Positions 33,201-41,279 of a DNA stretch of 64,000 nt are shown one piece after another. The stretch's first letter is position 1. The number at the start of each line of letters is the position of its first letter. Position numbers and translations under genes: made by a program. The notes under the pieces were generated by a model. It was not told where the DNA came from. It saw nothing but the letters and a program-made list of their open reading frames with translations, and ran no database searches. The stretch spans positions 310,001-374,000 of the forward strand of contig NZ_JADDUE010000006.1 of the NCBI RefSeq assembly GCF_016526145.1. Reading direction: 5' to 3'. The stretch comes from Saccharopolyspora galaxeae. Its GTDB lineage: Bacteria; Actinomycetota; Actinomycetes; Mycobacteriales; Pseudonocardiaceae.

Positions 33201-34349
33201 TCAGGCCGCGGAGGCCACCTGCCGCGGCCCGGTCACGGCAGCACCGAGGGCGCTCCGCAGCGCGCGAGCGGCCAGCTGGCGGCGCACCGAACGCGGCGAG
33301 AGCTCCGCGAGCAGCCAGCCCACCGCAGCGGGCAGCACCCGCGGCAACCGTTCCGCAGCGCAATGCCCGGCATCGGCGACCAGCCACACCACCGCCTCCG
33401 GCCGGTCGCCCAGCGCCGTGGTGTCCCGCAACGGGATGTAGGGGTCGTTGCTGCCGTTGATCGCCAGCAGCGGGCAGCGCCCGATCGAATTCAGCAGGCC
33501 CTGCCTGCGCAGCGAGAACTCCTGCGAGAACCGGTTCGACTCGGCGCGGTGCGGCAACTGGTCCAGCCCGAGCGCGTTGCCGATGATCCCGGCCATCCCG
33601 CCGGGCAACCCGAGCACGTCCACCGCCGAACCGTTCGCGCCCACCGGCCCGCCGACCTCGATCGCCGCGTCCACCCGCCCGGTCAGTGCGAGCTTCGCGG
33701 CCCAGTGCCCGCCGAAGCTCAACCCGAGCATCGCCGTTCGCACGCAACCGGTGCGTTCCGCGAGCCGCCGAGCAGCCCCGGCCAGCACCAGATCCGAGTC
33801 CGCGGCCAGCGGTACCCGCGACTCACCGGTCCCCGGCATGTCGACCGCGGCCACGGTCAACCCGGTGCACAGCGAGATCGCCAGCGCGATGCGATGCAGC
33901 TCGATCTTCCAGGTGTCCACCCCGCCGCACAGCAGCAGCAACTGGTCGCTGACCGCGCGGGGGCGCCGGTACACGTGCGCGACCACGCTGGTGGGCTCGC
34001 CGCGGTACGGCACCTCCACCGCGTAGCGGCGGAACGTCACCGGGAGGCACGCCGAGGCGTGCCGGAAGCACTCCAACTGCCGCTGGTAGGCGTCGTGCCG
34101 ATCCGAGGTGGCCAGGCAGGGGAAACGAGCCGCGCCCCAGCACGCCGCGGCGCGCGCCCACTCCTTCGCGGACTCGGCGTGCCTGGCCTCGGAGGCCCAC
34201 ACCGGGACCCAGCCGCTGCGTCCGCGGCCCCACACGTCGTCGATCCGCTCGCTCGCGCGTGCGATCACGTGCGCGGGGACTCCCCAAGCGCGGAACTGGC
34301 GGGCTCGTTCGGCGAACAGCTCCGTCGCCTGCACGGGAAAGGTGAACAT
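33201..34349 (-). CDS. Alpha/beta hydrolase (DUF1100/FrsA-like)
   Basis: A 382-residue hydrolase. The nucleophile elbow GLSFGG lies near residue 213, an acid in NGSNDPYIP near 309, and a His in ADAGHCAAE near 335. An N-terminal helical cap (about 1-120, rich in Trp/Arg) resembles DUF1100 hydrolases that accompany polyketide clusters. The ATG at 34349 follows GGAGGCGAGG on the minus strand; an upstream frame to 34472 is non-conserved. No polyketide genes are near, so a general esterase or hydrolase role is all that can be said. Confidence 0.85.
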   Translation of the reverse strand: MFTFPVQATELFAERARQFRAWGVPAHVIARASERIDDVWGRGRSGWVPVWASEARHAESAKEWARAAACWGAARFPCLATSDRHDAYQRQLECFRHASACLPVTFRRYAVEVPYRGEPTSVVAHVYRRPRAVSDQLLLLCGGVDTWKIELHRIALAISLCTGLTVAAVDMPGTGESRVPLAADSDLVLAGAARRLAERTGCVRTAMLGLSFGGHWAAKLALTGRVDAAIEVGGPVGANGSAVDVLGLPGGMAGIIGNALGLDQLPHRAESNRFSQEFSLRRQGLLNSIGRCPLLAINGSNDPYIPLRDTTALGDRPEAVVWLVADAGHCAAERLPRVLPAAVGWLLAELSPRSVRRQLAARALRSALGAAVTGPRQVASAA

Positions 34350-34524
34350 GCCGCCTCGCCTCCCTGGTTCGGCCGCGGATACGGCGTGCGCAGGGAAAAA
34401 CCGCCCGCGGTGAGCCCGATGGTGACGCACCGCGCCGCACCGGCCAAGGATCAGCCGCGCACGCAACCCCAATGTACGTGCGCATTCGTGCGTTGATCTC
34501 GCACTGTGCCTCCGTGCGGGTGGC

Positions 34525-36042
34525 TCAGCCCTCGGCCGGGTAGTGCCAGTTCGCCCCGCTGCCGCGGTACTGCTCGACCGGGATCGGGTGCACCTCCGGC
34601 AGCAGGTGGTCCCGGCACAGCACGCCGCAGAGGTGGTCCACCTCGTGCGCGACCAGCCGCGCGATGCCGCGCTCGAAGATGGTGATCCGCCGCTCGCCGC
34701 TGATGTCCTGGTGCTCCACGTGCACCACCAGCGGCCGCGGGACCAGGCAGCGCACGTCGAAGAAGCTCAGGCAGCCCTCGTACTGCTCGTCGCCCTGCTC
34801 GCTCGACTCGATGATCCGCGGGTTCAGCAGCGTGATCAGGTCGTCGCTGCCGGGCGGGCGCACGATCGCGGCGGCCCGCTCGATGCCGATCTGCGGCGCG
34901 GCGATCCCCATTCCTTTGCCGAAGGTGTGCGCCTTGGCGATCCGCTGCGTCGCCGCGTGCAGCTCGTTGATCACCCGGCGGGCGTCCTCGGCCTCCGCGG
35001 GCAGCGTGAACGGCCGGGAGGGCCTGCGCAGCATCGGGTCGCCTTCCTGCACGATGCCCAGCGCCGTCATCGTCTCGCTCGGTTTCGGTGGCCCGGAGCG
35101 CGCCGCGCGCACGTGATTGCGGAAATGCCATTCCAGCCGGTAGCGGGCGTGCATCGGCGGATCTTCGGTGGACCACGAGTAGATCGTGCGGTCGTCGTCG
35201 TGCCGGGTCTCGACCGCGGTCTGGAACGGCATGGACTCCGCGGTCATCGAGGTGTGCAGCCCCCACACCGCCGGGTCCAGATCGGTCGGGAAGTCCAAGG
35301 TCACCGATAATCGCCGGGTCGGCAGTCGCACCGCGCGCCGGAACCAGTGGCCCCACTTGTCGTCGCTGACCGTGTAGGTGTACTCGATCCACGCGCTTTC
35401 GCCGGGATACAGCGGAAATCGGCCGGAGTCGTTGGCGAACAGCAGCCACACCTCCTTGAAGGCGTCCCGGTCGTGCTGCACGCTCCAGCGCATCGGTTCC
35501 TGGCGCTGGTCCCCGTACCACGCCTGAAGATCGACTTCTTCCCAGGTCAGCGGGTTGTCCCGGTAGAGCTGGTTGGAGCGCTCCGGATCGCCGGGAAAGC
35601 GGTCCACCGAGATCCGGATCAGGTAGCGGGTGATCGGCTGCTGACCGTTGTTGACCAGAAGTCGCCGCATGGTGGCGCGGTAGGAACCGTTGTCGTAGAA
35701 CAGTTCGGCGTGATCGTGCTCGACCACCAGACCGCCGGCGGGTTCCACCGGTGCCGGGGGAGCGGGTGGCGGCTTGCGCGGCGCCGGAACCGCGTTCTGC
35801 TCCCGCCAGGCCCGGCGCAGCGAGCCACCGGCGTTCAGGGCGCCGTCGGCGGCCTGGGCGAACTCCCGGGAAGCGTGCTCGCCGCCGCTCTCCACCTTCG
35901 ACACGTACGACCGGCTGTAGCCCATCTCCCGCGCCAGCGCCGAGCGCGAGAGTCCCCGCACATCCCGCCACCTGCGGAATTCGGCCACGAACACGTCCTG
36001 CTGCGGCGCCGCGTCGAAGTCCGCTTTCGGTTGGCCGGTCAT
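34525..36042 (-). CDS. XRE regulator fused to a peptide deformylase
   Basis: A 505-residue fusion. Residues about 10-70 form an XRE helix-turn-helix (RGLSRSALAREMGYSRSYVSKVESG, quoted only in part: LAREMGYSRSYVSKVE). Residues about 100-320 form a beta-rich domain with many Trp/Tyr, found attached to actinobacterial XRE proteins, function unknown. Residues about 335-505 carry a complete peptide deformylase: motif I GMGIAAPQIG near 377, motif II EGCLS near 421, motif III HEVDH near 466. All metal ligands (Cys, two His) and the catalytic Glu are intact. Deformylase removes the N-formyl group from new proteins or peptides. Free-standing deformylases are usually about 170-220 residues. The ATG at 36042 is preferred to an upstream GTG. 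It is divergent from the DegT gene across 243 bases. Confidence 0.88.
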   Translation of the reverse strand: MTGQPKADFDAAPQQDVFVAEFRRWRDVRGLSRSALAREMGYSRSYVSKVESGGEHASREFAQAADGALNAGGSLRRAWREQNAVPAPRKPPPAPPAPVEPAGGLVVEHDHAELFYDNGSYRATMRRLLVNNGQQPITRYLIRISVDRFPGDPERSNQLYRDNPLTWEEVDLQAWYGDQRQEPMRWSVQHDRDAFKEVWLLFANDSGRFPLYPGESAWIEYTYTVSDDKWGHWFRRAVRLPTRRLSVTLDFPTDLDPAVWGLHTSMTAESMPFQTAVETRHDDDRTIYSWSTEDPPMHARYRLEWHFRNHVRAARSGPPKPSETMTALGIVQEGDPMLRRPSRPFTLPAEAEDARRVINELHAATQRIAKAHTFGKGMGIAAPQIGIERAAAIVRPPGSDDLITLLNPRIIESSEQGDEQYEGCLSFFDVRCLVPRPLVVHVEHQDISGERRITIFERGIARLVAHEVDHLCGVLCRDHLLPEVHPIPVEQYRGSGANWHYPAEG

Positions 36043-36285
36043 GAGGACCCCATCGCCGTCGCGTCCGGGCGTGCGTGTGCGTGAACGCACCGTGAGCAGT
36101 TGCTCAGACTACGCGCACACCGGGGGTCCGAGGTTCGCTCGAACTCGGGTTCCAGAACGTCGGCGGCAATTTCACGCAGATGGCGGGTAGCTGATCGGAC
36201 CATGTCAACCGAAGTCTTTGTTTGCACAACGAGTGCGTGTTCATCGGACGCGTCCCGGTGGCGCCGCGCGGAAGGGGCTGATCAC

Positions 36286-37542
36286 GTGAGCAGCCCGCTG
36301 GCCATCCACGGTGGGCCTCCGGTGCTGCGGACCATGGCGCCGCAGGTGCCGTGGCCGCCGATCGACATCAACACCGCCGTCGCGGTCACCGCCCAGCTCT
36401 ACAACGCGGTGTCGCTGCCTGGCCGCACCGGTGTGGTCGCCGAGCTGGAGAGCAGACTCGCGGAGTTCTTCGGCGTGCGCCACGCGGTCGTCACCTCGTC
36501 CGGCACCGCGGCGCTGCACTCCGCCTACGCGGCGCTCGGCCTCGCCGACGGTGACGAGGTGATCGTGCCCGCCTACACCTCGCACGCCACCGCCACGCCA
36601 CTGCTGCACCTGCGGGCGAAACCGGTGCTGGTCGACTGCGACGAGCTCGGCAACCTCGACCCGGAACGGGTGCGAGCGGCGATCACTCCGTTCACCAAGG
36701 CCATCGTCGCCACGCACATGTGGGGCGTGCCCGCGCGCATCGAAGCGCTCGCCGACCTCGCCCGGCAGCACGGCATCGCGCTCGTGGAGGACGGTTCGCA
36801 CGCGCACGGTGCGGCGATCGGCGGCCAGCGGATCGGCACGTTCGGCAGCATCGCCGCGTTCAGCACGGGCGGGTCGAAACCGCTTTCCGGTGGGGAGGGC
36901 GGTTTCGTGCTCACCGATGATGATGATTTGTACTACCGGGTGCTGTTGCACGGCCAGGACGGCAGCCGCTGCCGCAGCGAGATCCCGATCGACCACCCGC
37001 TGCGCAGGTACGCCCTCACCGGCACCGGCCTCGCGCACCGGATGCATCCGCTGGCCGCGGCGCTGACGCTCGGCCAGCTCGGCGAACTGGACCGGCGGCT
37101 CGGCGGCCGCAGGCAGATCGCCGCCCGCGTGATCACCGAGCTGCGCGAACTGCCCGGGATCTCGGTGCCCGAGGTGCCCGGCCGCTACGCGCCGTCCTGG
37201 TACGCCGTGCCGCTGCTGCACCGGCCGGAGGAACTGGGCGGATTGCCGGTGGACGCGCTGGTCGCCGCGTTGCGCGCGGAAGGCTGCTTGGAAGTGGACC
37301 ATCCGCGGGCACCGCGGCCGCTGAACGAGCACCCGCTGTTCGACGCGCCGAACCGGTTGTTCCCGAACCTCCCGGAGGGCTGGCCGCGCTACCGGCCGGG
37401 GCAGTATCCGCGGGCGGAGCGCAGGCATCGCAACACGCTCACGCTGAAGGTGCCGCACAACGACCCGGAACTGGCCGACGGCTACATCCGCGCGTTCCGC
37501 AAGGTGATCACCCACCACCGCACGCTGATCGGCCCGGACTAG
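36286..37542 (+). CDS. DegT/DnrJ/EryC1/StrS-family aminotransferase
   Basis: A 418-residue PLP enzyme of the sugar-aminotransferase superfamily. SSGTAALHSAYAAL near residue 72 binds the cofactor phosphate, VEDGSHAHGA near 168 holds the cofactor-stacking Asp, and the PLP Lys sits in STGGSKPLSGGEGG near 196. The family aminates keto-sugars in antibiotic or cell-wall glycan synthesis, or acts as a dehydratase. A longer N-terminal frame from 36100 is not conserved; the GTG at 36286 follows GGAAGGGG. No other sugar genes lie nearby, so the pathway is unknown. It faces the XRE-deformylase gene. Confidence 0.88.
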   Translation: MSSPLAIHGGPPVLRTMAPQVPWPPIDINTAVAVTAQLYNAVSLPGRTGVVAELESRLAEFFGVRHAVVTSSGTAALHSAYAALGLADGDEVIVPAYTSHATATPLLHLRAKPVLVDCDELGNLDPERVRAAITPFTKAIVATHMWGVPARIEALADLARQHGIALVEDGSHAHGAAIGGQRIGTFGSIAAFSTGGSKPLSGGEGGFVLTDDDDLYYRVLLHGQDGSRCRSEIPIDHPLRRYALTGTGLAHRMHPLAAALTLGQLGELDRRLGGRRQIAARVITELRELPGISVPEVPGRYAPSWYAVPLLHRPEELGGLPVDALVAALRAEGCLEVDHPRAPRPLNEHPLFDAPNRLFPNLPEGWPRYRPGQYPRAERRHRNTLTLKVPHNDPELADGYIRAFRKVITHHRTLIGPD

Positions 37543-37672
37543 CCTCGATCGCCCAGCCGCCCGTCACGAGCGGGCACCCGCTGCTGTTGAGATGCCTGCT
37601 GCTCGGATCCACTGAGGACAGTCGCGCGCTCTGCCGGTTCGCTTCGTCGACGGCCCAGCGGCGCGCGGGAGG

Positions 37673-38275
37673 CTAGAGCCAGTCGTGTTCGCGGGCGTAG
37701 CGGGCGGCTTCGTGGCGGGTGCGGGTCTGGGTTTTCTGCATCGCGTTCGAGAGGTAGTTGCGGACCGTTCCCTCCGCGAGGTGCAGCCGAGCGGCGGTGT
37801 CGGCGGCGGAGAACCCGTCGCGGGTGGCGCGCAGGACGTCGAGCTCGCGGTCGGTGAGCGGGCAGTCGTCGACGACGGCGAGCGCGGAGACCTCCGAGTC
37901 GATCCAGCGCTTGCCCGCGTGCAGCGTCTTGATCACCGAGGTGATGTGCGCGGGTTCGGCCGACTTGCTGACGAAGCCCTGCACGCCGAGCTTCAGCGCC
38001 TTGCGCAGCACGCCGGGCCGGGCGTGGCGGGTGAGCATGAGGACCACCTGCTGCGGCCGCGCCCTGCGGATCTCGGCGACGGCGCCGAGCCCGTCCACCC
38101 GCGGCATCTCCAGATCGATCACCAGCACGTCCGGCTCGTGCCGCAGCGTGGCGGCCACCGCGGATTCGCCGTCCTCGGCCTCGGCGAGCACGGTGATCTC
38201 GCCCTCCAGCGGTAGCAGGGCCGCCAATGCCTTGCGCAGCAAGGCTTCGTCGTCGGCTAGCACCACCGTGGTCAT
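37673..38275 (-). CDS. NarL/FixJ-type response regulator (DesR-like)
   Basis: A 200-residue response regulator. The receiver has acidic residues DDE near 8, phospho-acceptor Asp in VLVIDLEMP near residue 54 and Lys in VSKSAEP near 104. The LuxR-type DNA-binding domain lies at about 138-200 (LTDRELDVLRAT, then LHLAEGTVRNYLSNAM). It is translated with the kinase gene (ATGA overlap). Targets are unknown; the secreted peptidase gene at 39626 starts divergently and is one candidate. Confidence 0.92.
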   Translation of the reverse strand: MTTVVLADDEALLRKALAALLPLEGEITVLAEAEDGESAVAATLRHEPDVLVIDLEMPRVDGLGAVAEIRRARPQQVVLMLTRHARPGVLRKALKLGVQGFVSKSAEPAHITSVIKTLHAGKRWIDSEVSALAVVDDCPLTDRELDVLRATRDGFSAADTAARLHLAEGTVRNYLSNAMQKTQTRTRHEAARYAREHDWL

Positions 38276-39414
38276 CGGTTCTCCTTCCGAGCAGGCCGGG
38301 CGGGGAAGGTCGCCGTGGTCCGGAACCGGCCGTCCCGCCGGGAGACCTCCAGCTCGCCGCCGTTGTCCGCGAGGCGTTGGCGCAGCGTGGAAAGCCCGCT
38401 CAGTTCCGGCGGCCCGGTCTCGTGCGCGCCGTCGTTGACGATGGTGATCCCGGAGGCCGACAGCGTGATCCGCACCTGGCGCGCTTGGGCGTGGCGCAGG
38501 ATGTTGGTCGTCGTCTCGCGCAGGACCTGGCCGAGCAGTTCCCCCGCGTGCGGATCGGCGTCGGCTTCGCGGTCGATGTGCACGAAGATTCCCGCGGCCT
38601 CGAAGAGGTTCTTCGCGTTCTCCAGCTCCGCGGACAGGTTCAGCTGCCGCTGGGCGTGGGCGAGTTCCTTGGTCTGCGCAATGGTGTCGCCGACCAGGGC
38701 GTGCACCTCGCCCAGTTCCTCGCGTGCCCGGCCGGGATCGCGGTCGAGCAGCTTCTCGGCGAGCGCGACCTTCAGCTTGACCACGTGCAGGGTGTGGCCC
38801 TGGATGTCGTGCAGGTCGCTGGCGAACCGCATCCGCTCCCGCATGACCGCCAGCTCCGCCTCGCGCTGCCTGGACTGCTCACGCTCGACGATCAGGTCGG
38901 AGAACTTCTGGTTGAGCAACGCGAACACGGTCGCCACCGGGACGGTGAGCAGCGGCACCACGACGTAATGGAAGGCGCGTCCGCCCGGGTCGTCGCCGAA
39001 CACGAGCAGATTCGTCGAGCCCAGCGCGGCGATGAACACGCACAGCGCGGAAAGGGTCGCGAGCCGACGGCGGGGCAGCTGCGGGATCAGCAACGACACC
39101 ACGACGCAGATGCCGTAGACCGCGGCGGAGCTGTCCGTCAGCGCCCCGGCCAGCCAGGTGGCCGCGGTCACGACCAGGCAAGGCCGGGCGACGCGGCGGG
39201 AATCGTCCGCAGTCCAGCGCTCGGCCAGCACCAACGCGGCCGCCATTCCCACGAGCTGGAGGAGGACGTGTCCCCACGAGCGTGCGGTGAACGCCAGGAA
39301 CACGCCGACGACGATCAGCGGCGGGAGCGTCGAGAACAGGTTCAGCGAGCGCACCCGGTCCTGCACGGCACGGCCGGTCCAGGTCCGGCGGTCCACCGGC
39401 AGCGCGGTTGGCAT
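38272..39414 (-). CDS. HisKA_3 sensor histidine kinase (DesK-like)
   Basis: A 380-residue membrane kinase. Four to six predicted spans occupy about 25-150, with no large extracellular domain, a topology shared with DesK-type membrane-state sensors. The phosphorylation box is FASDLHDIQGHTL near residue 193, followed by a HATPase_c domain (NILRHAQARQVRI, then a degenerate G box at GLSTLRQRL). The ATG at 39414 follows CGGAGGA; an upstream frame adds 23 unconserved residues. It forms an operon with the response regulator. Confidence 0.9.
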   Translation of the reverse strand: MPTALPVDRRTWTGRAVQDRVRSLNLFSTLPPLIVVGVFLAFTARSWGHVLLQLVGMAAALVLAERWTADDSRRVARPCLVVTAATWLAGALTDSSAAVYGICVVVSLLIPQLPRRRLATLSALCVFIAALGSTNLLVFGDDPGGRAFHYVVVPLLTVPVATVFALLNQKFSDLIVEREQSRQREAELAVMRERMRFASDLHDIQGHTLHVVKLKVALAEKLLDRDPGRAREELGEVHALVGDTIAQTKELAHAQRQLNLSAELENAKNLFEAAGIFVHIDREADADPHAGELLGQVLRETTTNILRHAQARQVRITLSASGITIVNDGAHETGPPELSGLSTLRQRLADNGGELEVSRRDGRFRTTATFPARPARKENR

Positions 39415-39625
39415 GGTCCTCCGAGGTCGGACGGTTCCCTGCCGATCATCTCTGCCGCGCCGGGTCGCCACCAGTGACGTCACGTCAGGTCTCGGTGGCC
39501 AGGAACGTCACGGCGCACCGGTGACGCCGCCGCACTACTGCGCGGGCGCGGATCTCGCTGGAATCGGGCAGCACGACGAGATCGACGACCTGGCGGTGGT
39601 TCTCCCACCGCGGAAAGGAAATCCG

Positions 39626-41095
39626 ATGCGAAAACTTGCGCTGCCGGTGGCCTTCGCCGCCGTCGCCGCGGCGACCGCGGTGCTGGTCCCGGCGGTGTCC
39701 GCCGCGCCTGCGGCTCCGGAGGAGCTGAACTGGGGGCCGTGCCCGGACACCGGCATCCCGACGCCGGACCTGGAATGCACGACGGTGCAAGTGCCCCTGG
39801 ACTACGCGGATCCGGACGGCCGCAAGATCGACCTCGCGATCTCGCGGCTGCCGAGCAAGAACCCGGACAAGCGACGCGGCGTGCTGCTGACCAATCCGGG
39901 CGGTCCCGGCGGTGCGGGCCTGAACTACCCGCAGCTGCTGACGAACCCGGCTTTCCCGGCGCCGCTGCCGCAAGGCGTGCGCGAGCAGTACGACGTGATC
40001 GGCATCGACCCGCGCGGCGTCGGGCACAGCGACCCGGTGACCTGCGACCTGACACCGGAGCAGCTGGCGATCGGCAACCTGCCGTACGCGAACGGCCCGG
40101 CGGACGTCGTGCGGCAGGCGGAGGTCGCGAAGGCGGAAGCCAGGCAGTGCGCGGACTCCGCGACCGGATCGATGCTGCCGCACATGACCACGGCGAACAC
40201 CGCGCGGGACATGGACCGGGTCCGCGCGGCGCTCGGTGAGTCCAAGGTGTCCTACCTCGGCGCGTCGTACGGGACGTACCTGGGCGCGGTCTACACGACG
40301 ATGTTCCCGCAGCGCAGCGACCGGTTCGTGCTGGACAGCAACCTCGGCCCGGGCGGCTACGACATCGAAGCGATGCGCGGCTTCGGCCGCGGCATGCAGG
40401 ACCGGTTCCCGGACTTCGCGAAGTTCGCCGCCGCGCACCCGGAGCACGGGCTGGGCACGACTCCTGCCGAGGTGACCGCCAAGTACCACGAGCTGGCCGA
40501 CCGGCTGGACCGGAATCCTGTCGCGGGCTACGACGGATCGATCTTCCGCGGCATGACGTTCACCTTGTTGTACAACGACGATCTGGGCACGTTGGCGCAG
40601 GGGTGGCGCGCCCTCGATCACGGCGAGGACCCGAAGCTGCCGGGTGGCGTCCCGACCGCGACGGACAACGTCATGGCCGCGCGGTTCGCCGTGGTCTGCG
40701 GCGAGTCGGATTGGCCGCGGTCGGTGCAGAGCTACCAGCGGGACGTGGCGGTCGACCGGAAGCGGTACCCGCTGATCGGCGCGGCCGCCGCGAACATCTC
40801 GGCGTGCGCGTACTGGTCGAAACCGGCGGCAGAGCCCCAGGTGCGGATCACCGACCGCGGCCCGTCGAACGTCCTCATGGTGCAGAACGAGCGGGACCCG
40901 GGAACACCGCTGGCCGGCGCCCGCGAGCTGCGCTCGGCGCTCGGCGACCGCGCCCGGATGGTGACGGCCGATCAGGGCGGGCACGGCGTCTACGTGTTCG
41001 GGGCCAACCAGTGCGCGAACAACGCGGTGAACGACTTCCTGGTCACCGGTGCGCGACCCGAGCAGGATTCCTCCTGCGCGGCGGAATCCCGCTGA
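39626..41095 (+). CDS. Secreted TAP-like (S33) alpha/beta-hydrolase peptidase
   Basis: A 489-residue exported peptidase of the Streptomyces tripeptidyl aminopeptidase group. A Sec signal peptide (MRKLALPVAFAAVAAA, then AVSAAPA) fills residues 1-32. The catalytic triad is visible: Ser214 in GASYG, Asp424 in ERDPGTP and His453 in GGHGVY. The oxyanion-side NPGGPGGAG near residue 92 and the TAP C-terminal domain (ISACAYW and onward) fit. The ATG at 39626 follows GGAAAGGA; a long upstream frame is a shadow. A hairpin terminator follows the gene. Confidence 0.92.
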   Translation: MRKLALPVAFAAVAAATAVLVPAVSAAPAAPEELNWGPCPDTGIPTPDLECTTVQVPLDYADPDGRKIDLAISRLPSKNPDKRRGVLLTNPGGPGGAGLNYPQLLTNPAFPAPLPQGVREQYDVIGIDPRGVGHSDPVTCDLTPEQLAIGNLPYANGPADVVRQAEVAKAEARQCADSATGSMLPHMTTANTARDMDRVRAALGESKVSYLGASYGTYLGAVYTTMFPQRSDRFVLDSNLGPGGYDIEAMRGFGRGMQDRFPDFAKFAAAHPEHGLGTTPAEVTAKYHELADRLDRNPVAGYDGSIFRGMTFTLLYNDDLGTLAQGWRALDHGEDPKLPGGVPTATDNVMAARFAVVCGESDWPRSVQSYQRDVAVDRKRYPLIGAAAANISACAYWSKPAAEPQVRITDRGPSNVLMVQNERDPGTPLAGARELRSALGDRARMVTADQGGHGVYVFGANQCANNAVNDFLVTGARPEQDSSCAAESR

Positions 41096-41109
41096 ACGAG
41101 CTCGGACGA

Positions 41110-41144
41110 AACCCGGCCGATCGCCATCCGCGGTCGGCCGGGTT
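41110..41144 (+). terminator. Strong hairpin terminator after the TAP-like peptidase
   Basis: AACCCGGCCGA at 41110-41120 and TCGGCCGGGTT at 41134-41144 form a perfect eleven-base-pair stem with a 13-base loop, starting 14 bases after the stop codon. No T tract follows. Confidence 0.7.
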
Positions 41145-41279
41145 CGCGTTCGGCGGCGAGTCCGCACGCGGAACCGGAGCCTGTCGGGCGGGGCGTGCAC
41201 ACCATCGGCATTCGATAGGCCCGCGCATCAGGTGTAGAAGTGGATGCCGAGATCAGGACGCACCGGCGGGAGGACGCGG

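Noticed and set aside
37543-37672. GCCCG and CGGGC hairpin as a terminator between convergent genes
   Set aside because: Stem of only five to six base pairs and no T tract; too weak to list.
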